From contig CBDFKK010000008.1 in assembly GCA_965248815.1 (NCBI GenBank), positions 1,302,001 to 1,366,000 of the forward strand: a DNA stretch of 64,000 nucleotides. The letters run 5' to 3'. Position 1 is the stretch's first letter. Each line of letters begins with the position of its first letter. This DNA is from CBDFKK01 sp965248815. Lineage in GTDB: Bacteria > Pseudomonadota > Alphaproteobacteria > SMXP01. Both the position numbers and the translations under genes were made by a program. The notes under the pieces were generated by a model. It saw only the letters and a list, made by a program, of their open reading frames with translations, was not told where the DNA came from and did no database searches. Shown here piece after piece: positions 1 to 8,569 of this stretch.

Positions 1-549
1 ACGGGCGTGCGCATACCCGTGCGACCGCACCTGGGAACGGCAGGAGTCGCTCCGAACATTCACGGCCGCACCAGCAGCATTCCGCCCGGAGCCCATGGCG
101 GCAATATCGATAATTGGCGAATTGGCGCGGGGTCCACCATGTATTATCCGGTGGCAGTTGATGGTGCGCTATTTTCAATTGGCGATCCGCATATATCGCA
201 AGGCGATGGCGAGCTCAGTGGCACCGCGATTGAGTCTTCGCTCGACGTTTTGTTCCAAGTCGTCTTGCGCAAGGACTTTGGCTTCCCGACGCCGCTGCTC
301 GAAACTCCGAATTGGTGGATTGTCCACGGCTTCGATGAAGACTTGAATGTCGCCATGCGCAACGCTTCGCTCGATATGCTTGGGTTTCTGACCGAGCATC
401 AAGGCCTATCTCGAAACGATTCTTATTCGCTGATCAGCGTCGCGGCGGATTTCGCGGTCACTCAAGTTGTCGACGGTACTCAGGGAATCCATGTTCGAAT
501 TCCACGCGGCATCTTTCCGGAGAAGGGTGTCGTCAAAGACGTGGAATGA
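1..549 (+). CDS. Acetamidase/formamidase family amidohydrolase, C-terminal part
   Basis: The frame is open to the first base of the window, so the true start lies upstream; a GTG at 7 is only an internal codon. The visible 182 codons match the C-terminal half of the FmdA/AmdA family, which hydrolyses formamide or short amides to the acid and ammonia in the cytoplasm. Family landmarks visible are the GGNIDN segment, the following VDGALFSIGDPHISQGDGE stretch (conserved Gly, Asp, His and Glu), and the GTAIES segment. Substrate cannot be decided from this part. The neighbour downstream is convergent with a 21-bp gap, so no operon is implied on the 3' side. Confidence 0.85.
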   Translation, partial: TGVRIPVRPHLGTAGVAPNIHGRTSSIPPGAHGGNIDNWRIGAGSTMYYPVAVDGALFSIGDPHISQGDGELSGTAIESSLDVLFQVVLRKDFGFPTPLLETPNWWIVHGFDEDLNVAMRNASLDMLGFLTEHQGLSRNDSYSLISVAADFAVTQVVDGTQGIHVRIPRGIFPEKGVVKDVE

Positions 550-570
550 GATTGTAAAAAGCAAGACGCG

Positions 571-1344
571 CTAACCTGCCGTTGCGGTGCGGTGGGGCGC
601 GGCCTCAGCATCATACTGAATCTGTTTGCTCAGAAATTCCTGCGCCTTGTCGAACATCTCTCTGTCGTCGACATCGATCCAAAAGCGACTACCAATATCA
701 AAGACGTTCGCCTTGCCCCAGTTGGCCATCACCTGCATGCCTTCGCTGAGGCCAAAACTTTTTTCCTCGGCGAGCGCTTTGTCTTTAGCCACGCTGAGCG
801 CGCGAAATAATGTCGGCGACGCATAAAAGATTCCCGTATCGAAAGCGTTGTAATCTTCAAGGTGCTTGCCGATAACCTGAATGCGATCGCCTTGGCATGC
901 GACGCGGGTTACATCATCAAGATCAACCAAGGGATTGGAAAGATTACGGTCGACGGCGAGCGTTACGCCATCTTCGGCCAGTGGCTGCGCACGCAAGTCA
1001 CTAACAATTGACGGATCAAACAAATGATCTGACATCAACAAAATGAAAGGCTCAGCCGCAAACTCCGCGGCCGCCAAAACCGACGTGCCGTTTCCCTGCT
1101 GCCAATTCTCATTTCTTACAAAGTGGATATGGATTGGCAAAGATTGAGCCGCAGACGCAAGTTCTTGTTCCAATGTCTCTGCACGATACCCTGTCACGAC
1201 ACCGATCTCGGTCACGCCCGCCTGGGAGACCAGCGACATAACCCGCTCGATCAACCGCACGCCATTGAGATGTGCCAGAGGTTTGACCTCGCCAACGTCT
1301 CGGAACCGACGGCCTTCTCCGGCCGCTATGATGACGGCTTTCAC
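571..1344 (-). CDS. Nucleotidyltransferase resembling CTP:inositol-1-phosphate cytidylyltransferase
   Basis: A 257-residue protein of the GT-A-like NTP-transferase fold. The N terminus carries the nucleotide-binding signature IIAAGEGRRF followed by KPL at about residue 22, and the metal-binding segment is LLMSDHLFD near residue 103. The SDH form of that motif, with QGNG just before it, resembles the cytidylyltransferase half of IPCT/DIPPS enzymes rather than ordinary glucose-1-phosphate thymidylyltransferases. The divergent neighbour at 1797 is a CDP-alcohol phosphatidyltransferase, the same pairing as in the fused IPCT-DIPPS enzymes, so the product is probably a CDP-activated polyol (inference). 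A plain sugar-phosphate nucleotidyltransferase remains possible. Confidence 0.75.
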   Translation of the reverse strand: MKAVIIAAGEGRRFRDVGEVKPLAHLNGVRLIERVMSLVSQAGVTEIGVVTGYRAETLEQELASAAQSLPIHIHFVRNENWQQGNGTSVLAAAEFAAEPFILLMSDHLFDPSIVSDLRAQPLAEDGVTLAVDRNLSNPLVDLDDVTRVACQGDRIQVIGKHLEDYNAFDTGIFYASPTLFRALSVAKDKALAEEKSFGLSEGMQVMANWGKANVFDIGSRFWIDVDDREMFDKAQEFLSKQIQYDAEAAPHRTATAG

Positions 1345-1796
1345 GTTCGCTCCCCTTTGGTATCTCGCTGCGGTCTGGCTATTGCGTTCGCAATTCTTAT
1401 ACCTGCAAATCTAAGCACATTGGGCGATCCAGCGCTAATGGCAATGCGGCCGCGGTATTCCGGGCTTGATCTACCTGGTTTTGCCTCAATGTGCAAGATG
1501 TGCGGCCGCAGGGCGAAAAGTTAAAGCGAACGTGAATGCACTTTGATTGCCAAAAAACCTGAGGACCACGCAAACCAAATCTCGCAAAGCGTCGACGAAT
1601 ATTTGATCGAGCAATCCTTTCTGATATTTGTTTGTCGCGCTGTGTCAGTTCGCAATTGAGGTATGATGATTGTGTCTCCGACTAAACAGCGATAGGGCTA
1701 ACCGCACGGTGAGCCGTTGTGCGCTATCTGAAGACAGCACTCCGTTAAGTCGGCCACTCAGGCTCGCAAGTAGAACGGACAGGGCGTATTTCGAAG
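1345..1796. other. Intergenic region between divergent genes
   Basis: This 452-bp stretch separates the nucleotidyltransferase (leftward) from the CDP-alcohol phosphatidyltransferase (rightward) and must hold both promoters. Short open frames cross it but none has a recognisable product or a good ribosome site. I see no clear operator or hairpin. Confidence 0.5.
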
Positions 1797-2732
1797 GTGC
1801 ACGACTCTTCAACACAGCCTCAATTCGATATCAATGCGCCGGATCCAGGCCGCCCGCGCAAGATCGAGGAGCTGTCGAACTTCTACTTGATTCATCCCCT
1901 GTCGCGGCGGCTTGTGAGCCTGCTCATACTCACGCCGATCACGCCCAATACGGTGTCCGTTTCGGGTGCTTTGACGGCGTTTATCGCGGCAACCTGCTTC
2001 TACTTTTTGGACTGGCCCACAGGCGCTCTTGCCGGATTTGCCTTTATGTTCCTCACCCATGTCTTGGATGGATCGGACGGACGGCTCGCAAGAATTACCG
2101 GACGCACGTCCCCTAACGGAGAGGTGATTGATGGGCTTTGCGATCACATTGGCTTTTCCGCCGTTTACGTGGCCATGGCACTCGTTCTAGCGCGCGACAT
2201 TGGTGCGGGACCTGCCTGGTCAATCGCGGTCCTTGCCGGCATCAGTAATATTTTACAAGCCGGCAGCTACGAGTATCGACGCCGCACTTATAACCACGTC
2301 GTCCACGGAAGACCCTGGCTTCGCAATCGAGTCAAGTCCAAGGCTGATGGCTCAGACGATAAGATCGAAGGCGCGGTTTTCACATCGATTGCTCGATTCT
2401 TTTTGTTTCTTCAGAACTATGTCGCTGCAGATGACCCGAGGCTTGATCAAGCGATAACCGAGCTCACATCAGACGATTCGCCAACAACAAAGGGTGCCCG
2501 TGGCATCTACAGGCGAAGTGGCGTTTTGCAAGTGCGCCTGTGGTCTGCTTTGGGCCAAAACCATAAGACCATTGCGATTTTTATGGCCATGTTGGCGGGT
2601 AGCCCTCTCTACTTCTTTCTTTACGTTGCGACAGTGCTTAACGTGGTCCTGGGCATACTCATTTGGAGGCAGCGCCGGATAAACATAGACGTTCTTGCCC
2701 AACTCATGCAGCTTCAGAATACAAACGCTTGA
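1797..2732 (+). CDS. CDP-alcohol phosphatidyltransferase family membrane protein
   Basis: A 311-residue integral membrane enzyme starting at a GTG codon. It contains the complete family signature D-x2-D-G-x2-A-R-x8-G-x3-D-x3-D, visible as DGSDGRLAR (about residues 89-97) followed by GEVIDGLCD, so all catalytic aspartates are present. Hydrophobic segments flank the motif on both sides and there is a final pair near residues 255-285. Such enzymes transfer a phospho-alcohol from a CDP-activated donor to an acceptor alcohol at the cytoplasmic membrane. With the IPCT-like neighbour, inositol-phosphate or a related polyol phosphate is a plausible substrate, giving an inositol phospholipid or a di-inositol-phosphate type solute (inference). 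An ordinary phospholipid synthase is less likely because the gene is paired with its own nucleotidyltransferase. Confidence 0.85.
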   Translation: MHDSSTQPQFDINAPDPGRPRKIEELSNFYLIHPLSRRLVSLLILTPITPNTVSVSGALTAFIAATCFYFLDWPTGALAGFAFMFLTHVLDGSDGRLARITGRTSPNGEVIDGLCDHIGFSAVYVAMALVLARDIGAGPAWSIAVLAGISNILQAGSYEYRRRTYNHVVHGRPWLRNRVKSKADGSDDKIEGAVFTSIARFFLFLQNYVAADDPRLDQAITELTSDDSPTTKGARGIYRRSGVLQVRLWSALGQNHKTIAIFMAMLAGSPLYFFLYVATVLNVVLGILIWRQRRINIDVLAQLMQLQNTNA

Positions 2733-2826
2733 GATCGTGCGACCATCGATGCCTTGGCCTTTCGCCTGCCCTTGTTTTCGCTTTCCTCGTATGATGATGT
2801 GAAACATAAGAGCGCAGGAAAACCCC

Positions 2827-3843
2827 ATGGACGCCAAAAAACTTGAAGAGCTTCGGGCCAAGTACGCGAACGCCAAAGCTTTCGACGTACATGAAGAGAA
2901 ATTCAAGAAGGCAGCAGCATCTTTCGTCAAACCGGATGGGCGCCGCAGCTTACCCTTTTCCGGCGTCTCGACTTTCTTGGACGCGCCCTATCAGGAAAAT
3001 TTGGAAAACCTCGACATCGCATTGGTCGGCGTACCCTTCGATTTGGGCGTATCAAACCGCCCGGGTGCGCGGTTTGGTCCCCGTGCCATTCGCGAAATGG
3101 AGCGCATCGGCCCCTACAATCATCAATTGGAAGTGGCGCCGCAGGCCGTTTGCCGTATCGCCGACATCGGAGACGCGCCGATCAGCCGTTACTCTTTGCC
3201 CGATAGCATCAAAGAGATCGAGAACTTTTATGCTTCCATCAAGAAGGCTGATGTGCGACCGCTCTCGGCCGGAGGCGATCATTCGATCACTTATCCTATT
3301 CTCAAGGCGATCGGCCAAGACGCACCTGTCGGACTCGTGCACTTTGATGCGCACTGCGACACCGCGGGTGAATACGACGATTCCAAATTCCATCACGGAG
3401 GGCCGTTCCGCCTTGCCGTGCTCGACGGCGTGCTCGATCCTGATCGTACTATTCAAATCGGTATTAGAGGATCATCGGACGTATTTTGGGAATTCTCTTA
3501 TGCGTCGGGCATGACGGTGATCACTATCGAACAGTTTATGGAGATGGGAGCCAAGGCCGTGCTATCCAAAGCGCTCGAAGTCATTGGCGATGGCCCAACC
3601 TACATTTCTATAGATGTTGACGGCTTTGACCCTTCCTACGTGCCTGGCACGGGCACGCCGGAAGTCGGCGGCCTCACCCCCCGCGAAGTTCAGCACATCG
3701 TCCGGGGACTGATGGACACCAACATAATTGGCGGCGATGTGGTGGAAGTAGCTCCCCAATATGACCCCACGACCAATACCGCGCAACTTGCCGCTCAGAT
3801 GATGTTTGAAATTCTGTGTGTCATGGTCGGGACACAAAATTAG
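2827..3843 (+). CDS. Ureohydrolase (agmatinase/guanidino-acid hydrolase family)
   Basis: A 338-residue member of the arginase/agmatinase superfamily, which removes urea from guanidino compounds using two manganese ions. The metal ligands are visible: GGDHS (about residue 157), HFDAHCD (about 178) and SIDVDGFDPSY (about 258), followed by the usual PGTGTPE loop. The start at 2827 follows a GCAGGAAA ribosome site. A second family member lies at 53273, so the two probably differ in substrate. Agmatine, guanidinobutyrate and guanidinopropionate are all possible and sequence reading alone does not choose. The 50-residue N-terminal extension before the core is charged and helical-looking. Confidence 0.85.
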   Translation: MDAKKLEELRAKYANAKAFDVHEEKFKKAAASFVKPDGRRSLPFSGVSTFLDAPYQENLENLDIALVGVPFDLGVSNRPGARFGPRAIREMERIGPYNHQLEVAPQAVCRIADIGDAPISRYSLPDSIKEIENFYASIKKADVRPLSAGGDHSITYPILKAIGQDAPVGLVHFDAHCDTAGEYDDSKFHHGGPFRLAVLDGVLDPDRTIQIGIRGSSDVFWEFSYASGMTVITIEQFMEMGAKAVLSKALEVIGDGPTYISIDVDGFDPSYVPGTGTPEVGGLTPREVQHIVRGLMDTNIIGGDVVEVAPQYDPTTNTAQLAAQMMFEILCVMVGTQN

Positions 3844-3864
3844 CGACCGGCTGATTCGGCGAAA

Positions 3865-3940
<76 letters not shown>

Positions 3941-4288
3941 ATTTTGTCCTTTGAAACACAAGACGAAGAAGCCCGTCATCGCGGTGCCATACGACACCGG
4001 ATGCCCCTAACTCCCGGCAAAATCGACAGTTCTTGCGTCTCGCGTGGGCAACACTCCAGCCATCGCTTTCGATATATGACTGTCTTGTCGTTGCGACGAC
4101 TACTTAATCCTGGGCGCCTCACTTTGCAAACCTTAAATTAGTCTCTGTACAAAAGCGAAATAGATTGCCAGCGACAAATAAGGTCAATTAAGAGAGTTTG
4201 AGCGGATTCAACGCGGCGCGTTTGCGATGCAAGATACATTGAAGCTAAACCGGATCGCGTAACCGTCAAACATGGGATGCTTGGATAA
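3941..4288. other. Intergenic region upstream of tRNA-Lys
   Basis: A 348-bp stretch between tRNA-Lys (leftward) and the first polysaccharide-region gene (rightward). It must contain the tRNA promoter near its left end. No gene, clear hairpin or repeat is visible. It is visibly more AT-rich towards 4130-4200. Confidence 0.5.
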
Positions 4289-5032
4289 ATGGCGTTTAAA
4301 TATTATGACGGTTTGGATCTTGAGGAAATGGTGGCGCGTTTTCGCGCCGGTTATCTGACAGAAACCGGTTGGCTTCGCAGCGCAAATCTGAAAGAGGCGG
4401 TCGATGACGCCGGTCCGGTGGCTTGGTACACCTATCCTGCAATTGAAGCGCTAGCGAAAGTAGCACGACAGGCGATGCGTGTGTTCGAGTATGGCGCGGG
4501 CGGCTCGACAATTTGGTGGTCCAAACGGGTCGGTGGCGTTGTTTCGGTTGATCATGATCCAGACTGGGTTGAATTGACGCGCGCGGGCTTGCGCGAAACG
4601 GATTCGATAAGTGCTGTCTTAAAGGAGGCTCCATGCGAGACGAAGCAGCGGGAAGTTCTCGAACCCTATTTCAAGCTCGACTTGCCGAAATACAGCACCG
4701 GAGACCCCGAAAGGGACTTGCGTCGAGGGCTGCTCGACCGCGAATTCTCCGCGTACGCCGCATCACTTTTGCAATTTCCTCGCGAGACGTTTGATATTAT
4801 TTGTGTTGATGGAATGGCGCGCAATCTTACAGCTTGGCTCGCTGCGCAATATGTCAAGCCAGAGGGTGCGATCGTATTCGATAACGCGGATCGAGACGAT
4901 TACGCCGCCGGATATGAAGCCTTGCGCGCAGCGGGGTTTGTGCGCATTGATTTCACAGGACCAGGGCCCATCAATCCTTATGCATGGACAACATCGGTCT
5001 GGACGAAATCAATAGAAATCTTCAAACCATGA
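4289..5032 (+). CDS. SAM-dependent methyltransferase-like protein
   Basis: A 247-residue protein with a Rossmann-type SAM-binding motif at about residues 66-72 (FEYGAGGST), an acidic second strand SVDHDPDW, and a fourth-strand motif DIICVDGMA near residue 170. This pattern is typical of class I methyltransferases found in O-antigen and exopolysaccharide clusters; the acceptor is unknown. It is the first of three tightly packed rightward genes: its TGA overlaps the next ATG by four bases, so translation is probably coupled. A sugar or amino-sugar O-methylation role is inferred from context only. Confidence 0.7.
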   Translation: MAFKYYDGLDLEEMVARFRAGYLTETGWLRSANLKEAVDDAGPVAWYTYPAIEALAKVARQAMRVFEYGAGGSTIWWSKRVGGVVSVDHDPDWVELTRAGLRETDSISAVLKEAPCETKQREVLEPYFKLDLPKYSTGDPERDLRRGLLDREFSAYAASLLQFPRETFDIICVDGMARNLTAWLAAQYVKPEGAIVFDNADRDDYAAGYEALRAAGFVRIDFTGPGPINPYAWTTSVWTKSIEIFKP

Positions 5033-5838
5033 GGCCCGAGATGTCGAAGACGGGTATATTGGTGACGGCCTACGCGCGCCCTCATCTGCTGAAACTGGTT
5101 TTGGAAAGCCTGAAGCGGCAAGATGCTCTTTCAATTACAAATGTTTGGATTGACGGCACGGCCGGCCGCCGGGAGCTGTCGGCAGATACGAAAAGTTGCG
5201 CCGAAATAGCAGATGCGTACGCCGTACGGGAAATCCGTAGCCACACTGGTCATCTAGGCATTGAAAAACTGATGATTGACGGGCTTGCGCTTATGATGGA
5301 ACGCTACGAAAATATCATCATCGAAGATGATTGTTTTCCCACATCGAGTGCGATTGCGGTGTTCGATAAAGCACTTGACGATCTTGCGGAAGACAAAAGT
5401 GTTTTTTCAGTATACGGCCATCATTTTCTCAGCCCCGGCGAAGAGCGCAGGTTTACCCGTTTTCAAGGTTGGGGCTGGGCGACGACCGCGCAAAAACTTC
5501 GCTCAGTGCATGATGAGATTAGTCGCCTTTTTCTCCTCAATGAGGAAAGTTATATTAGCAGTGTCAAAAATATGCTGTCGCCGGACGTCGTCGCGCGGCT
5601 AGATCGAACGCCGTCTAGAAATGTAATAGATACAGCATCGCGGTTTTTTAGCTGGGATTCCTGTACGGCGCTTGTTACAGCAACAAGAGGACTGGTTCAC
5701 GCGCCAACGCAGCCGCGGGTGATCTACAATTGCGGACTTGACGTCAACCACGGACATTTTGCGCCCAATGAGAAATTTCGCCACCCACCCTTTAATATGA
5801 TCTCTCCGGACGAAGTTTGGTCCTTCTTCGACAAATGA
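5029..5838 (+). CDS. GT-A type glycosyltransferase
   Basis: I place the start at the ATGA overlap with the upstream gene (5029), giving about 269 residues; an in-frame ATG at 4984 would overlap by 49 bases and one at 5041 is also possible. The N terminus has the GT-A nucleotide-binding pattern ILVTAYARPHLL, and an acidic IIIEDDCFP motif near residue 93 provides the expected metal/nucleotide-diphosphate aspartates. This EDD context recalls the GNT-I-like (GT13) and GT2 groups. Probably adds a sugar to a polysaccharide or lipid-linked intermediate at the inner membrane; donor and acceptor are unknown. It lies between two methyltransferase genes in one apparent operon (4289-6520). Confidence 0.7.
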   Translation: MRPEMSKTGILVTAYARPHLLKLVLESLKRQDALSITNVWIDGTAGRRELSADTKSCAEIADAYAVREIRSHTGHLGIEKLMIDGLALMMERYENIIIEDDCFPTSSAIAVFDKALDDLAEDKSVFSVYGHHFLSPGEERRFTRFQGWGWATTAQKLRSVHDEISRLFLLNEESYISSVKNMLSPDVVARLDRTPSRNVIDTASRFFSWDSCTALVTATRGLVHAPTQPRVIYNCGLDVNHGHFAPNEKFRHPPFNMISPDEVWSFFDK

Positions 5839-5845
5839 GCCGCCA

Positions 5846-6520
5846 ATGGAAAATGAACGCCAATTTTTCGGTCTGGATGAATTGGAACGGTGCATTGCCG
5901 AGCACGTGACGGCAAAAACCGGCACATTCATTGAGCTAGGTGCGTTTGACGGCATAAGCCAAAGCAATACACTTTACTTTGAACGCCTCGGTTGGCGCGG
6001 CGTGCTGATAGAGCCAAACCCGGAAGCTGCCAATCTGTGCCGTCAAAACAGACCGCTAGCCAAAGTTTTCGAATGTGCTTGCATCGCCTCAAGTGACGAG
6101 CGTCAGGAGATCAAATTGACAACTTGCGGTCTAATGTCCGTGGTCAAAGGAGCGCGCGGAGGAGGTGAAGCCGAAGACGCCTGGATCGCCCGTGGCGAAC
6201 AAGTGCAGTCCATTCAACGCGGCGAGGTAGTCACAAAAGCCCGCACCTTGCAGTCTGTTCTTGATGAGGCTGGCGTTGGAGCCGTCGACCTGCTTGTGAT
6301 CGACGTTGAGGGTTATGAGATTTCGGTTCTTGAAGGCGTAGACTTTAATCGTTCAGCGCCGCGTTGGATCGTAGCCGAAGATGACTACGACGACACCCTA
6401 AAAGACTATCTTCTGAACCATGGGTATGAAAGTGAAGCGGTTTTGCTTGAACGGCGCTTCACCCGCGACCTGCTTTACAAAAGGAAAACAGGTTCGACTT
6501 TTGAAACGGCCAAGATCTGA
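5846..6520 (+). CDS. FkbM family methyltransferase
   Basis: A 224-residue protein with the FkbM-type layout: SAM motif FIELGAFDGISQSNT at about residues 28-42, then LIEPNP at the end of the second strand, and the family's late motif DLLVIDVEGYEISVLEG near residue 150. FkbM enzymes are O-methyltransferases and are common in polysaccharide clusters, where they methylate sugar hydroxyls. The gene starts seven bases after the glycosyltransferase stop, consistent with an operon. Complete and undisturbed. Confidence 0.85.
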   Translation: MENERQFFGLDELERCIAEHVTAKTGTFIELGAFDGISQSNTLYFERLGWRGVLIEPNPEAANLCRQNRPLAKVFECACIASSDERQEIKLTTCGLMSVVKGARGGGEAEDAWIARGEQVQSIQRGEVVTKARTLQSVLDEAGVGAVDLLVIDVEGYEISVLEGVDFNRSAPRWIVAEDDYDDTLKDYLLNHGYESEAVLLERRFTRDLLYKRKTGSTFETAKI

Positions 6521-6644
6521 GTTACGTGACGCCACTTAACATGGCGGTCTAGTACTTATCATCAGTTTACGGACGCAATTATATATTCGCGAAGGGCCTG
6601 CGCCAACATGCTCAGGGCCGGTTCGCAAACAATAACTCTCGAGG

Positions 6645-7396
6645 CTAATTTTCGGCCGATTTCCGCACGACGACAATATCCTGACCTCCTGCTATGCCGC
6701 CTGGCACGACGTGAACAAAGTCAAAATATTTGTTCCATTCATCGTAAATGTATTCGGGCGAGTGAAGAGTCAGCCCATAGTCCTCCGTGCCTGGCCAGTT
6801 TCGCTCTTCTTTTTGCTTCTGTGCAATAAAAACAAACCGTTCGTTTCGTAAATGTTCATCCGTAGTTGTCTTCGTATATCTGAGGCCCCGCTCCCGGTGC
6901 TTTTGCAGTGTTGCATAACTCGCAATGGTCAGAAATCCGTAGGCGTTGGGTTTCAGTATGCGGTTCATTTCAGAAAGCCAGGAAAATTGCAGCTGTTCGT
7001 TTAGGTGAGTCCAGACGGATATGGCAAACACCGCATCAAAAAATGAATTTTGAAAAGGCAAGGGAGGCCGGGCGAGGTTGACAAGCGGCACAAGATGAAA
7101 ATAGTCATTTGGCAGATAAGCAATATTTGACGCATCAACATCGCAGGCAAATAGCCTGGGTTTTGAAAAACGATTTACAAAAGGAATCGATACGCGTCCG
7201 CAGCCGCAGCCGAAATCTAGAACATTGGATTCTCCCTCCATATCAGAACATTGGATTCTCCCTCCATATCTACGTCAAACTTTTCCATTTGTTCAGCTAA
7301 GCAAGAAAGGATGAGTTCACCTGATTGAAAGAAGTTTTCTTGGTTCTGTGCTCCGATGCGTTGAATGTTTTCGTATGGTATGTTTTGCGAGCGTAT
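6645..7396 (-). pseudogene. Class I SAM methyltransferase gene broken by a 26-bp duplication
   Basis: The intact-looking ORF from 7241 begins directly at the SAM motif VLDFGCGCGR and so lacks the usual N-terminal part; its paralogue at 7780 has about 50 residues before that motif. Upstream, on the other side of a perfect 26-bp tandem duplication (7219-7270), a second frame encodes a fitting N-terminal region (PYENIQRIGAQNQENFF, then FQSGELILSCL). Removing one repeat copy joins the two frames. That upstream frame begins at ATA (7394-7396) eight bases after AGGAG, so the original ATG may also be mutated. Two lesions make a non-functional gene likely, though a shortened protein from the ATG at 7241 cannot be excluded. 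Confidence 0.75.
7219..7270. repeat. Perfect 26-bp tandem duplication
   Basis: Two identical adjacent 26-bp copies, 7219-7244 and 7245-7270, each beginning AGAACATTGGATTC on the plus strand. The unit length is not a multiple of three, so it shifts the frame of the leftward methyltransferase gene. Confidence 0.95.
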
Positions 7397-7779
7397 ATTC
7401 TAATCTCCTAATGGATAATTCGTCGCCCACCCCTACTAGGCGCAACCTTCCTGAGCGGAATAAATAATCGGTCTGCTTCTACTTTGAGGCAAAGATTAGC
7501 GCAAGGCATATCATATTTTCTAATTCCTCTCGATGCATCTCTGGGAAGCGCCATTAGCAGGATGAAGGAAAGAGCTGTTCGATTGAGTGTCGCGCGTCAA
7601 GTGTTTGACTCGCATACGCCATCTGGTCTCATGTGGATAGCGGTTGCTACTCGTCTTCATGTCTTGCGTGTGTCGTTGTTTTTGAAGCGCGCTAATTGAC
7701 AATCGAGCACGGCATGTGCTGTTGTCCGGCGGAATTTCAATAATTTTCAATTTGCGTGCTATTTCGGGAGCTTAACGCA
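7397..7779. other. Intergenic region between divergent methyltransferase genes
   Basis: About 380 bp between the broken leftward methyltransferase and its rightward paralogue. A 71-codon frame at 7484-7699 starts at TTG, has no ribosome site and matches nothing I recognise. The ribosome site AGGAG for the broken gene lies on the minus strand at 7405-7409. Nothing else is clear. Confidence 0.45.
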
Positions 7780-8505
7780 ATGAGTTGGCTTGATAAATAC
7801 GAAGAACCAACAGCCGAGCAATTGCAACAATACGGTGTTTCGACCTGGAAGCAGGTGACAGACCATGCCGAGCTACTTGCGCCGAAATTGCATGAAGAGC
7901 TCGGGCGAGTTGTTGGCGAGCTCTCTTCGAAGAAAATCCTTGATTTTGGCTGCGGGCTTGGCCGTATCAGCTTGAAGCTCCATGACATGATCGGGCAACC
8001 GACACACGCATCTGACGTAAACGAATACTCTGTTGAGTATCTAAAGCGACAGCTGCCGGATGTTGATATTCGGCATACTGACTTTAGTCCGCCGCTGCCT
8101 TATGAAGAAAATTATTTTGACGCACTGTTCTCTATTTCAATTTGGACGCATTTGCATCCAAAAATGCAGGTTCCTTGGCTTGTCGAAATGCGCCGAATTC
8201 TCAAGCCTGGGGGGTTTGCGCTAATAAGCGTCGCGGGTCTTGATTCCTTGCCAAGACGGCAAAACGCTCTGCCCGACTGGAAAAAATACACTGATGAAGA
8301 CGTGCGATCGCAAGGTTATCTCTTTCTAGAATATAAAATGCTTAAGAAGCGCCCAAAGGGTTTTCCAGGAATTTCCGATAGTTACGGCACCACCATTCAC
8401 GATCATGACTTTGTTCGTTCGAATTGGGGGTGTTTGTTCGAGACGCTCGAAATTCGTCAAGGGGCGATAGCCGGCTTCCAAGATTTGGTCGTGATGAGAA
8501 AATAA
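7780..8505 (+). CDS. Class I SAM-dependent methyltransferase
   Basis: The ATG at 7780 is preferred because CGGGAG lies nine bases before it; a TTG at 7756 is unlikely. The 241-residue protein has the SAM motif ILDFGCGLGRIS at about residues 48-59, an acidic ASDVNEYSVEY strand, and the SIWTHLHPKMQ and RRILKPGGFALIS segments of the Methyltransf_11/25 group. Its C-terminal half is closely related to the broken gene at 6645-7396 (shared WTHL, RILKP, GGIAG/GAIAG-Q-D motifs), so the two are paralogues. Likely modifies a sugar or lipid in the polysaccharide pathway; target unknown. Confidence 0.8.
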   Translation: MSWLDKYEEPTAEQLQQYGVSTWKQVTDHAELLAPKLHEELGRVVGELSSKKILDFGCGLGRISLKLHDMIGQPTHASDVNEYSVEYLKRQLPDVDIRHTDFSPPLPYEENYFDALFSISIWTHLHPKMQVPWLVEMRRILKPGGFALISVAGLDSLPRRQNALPDWKKYTDEDVRSQGYLFLEYKMLKKRPKGFPGISDSYGTTIHDHDFVRSNWGCLFETLEIRQGAIAGFQDLVVMRK

Positions 8506-8527
8506 CGCAAAATTTTATGCGTTGTTC

Positions 8528-8567
8528 GGAGTTACAACATGGAGTTGCAACTCCAAAATTTTATTTT
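8528..8567 (+). terminator. Intrinsic terminator after the methyltransferase gene
   Basis: GGAGTTACAAC pairs with GTTGCAACTCC around a five-base loop (one mismatch), followed by an AT-rich tract ending TTTTATTTT. It lies between convergent genes, 22 bases past the stop at 8505. Confidence 0.6.
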
Positions 8568-8569
8568 GA

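Noticed and set aside
7484..7699. Small ORF upstream of the methyltransferase at 7780
   Set aside because: TTG start, no ribosome site, no recognisable similarity.
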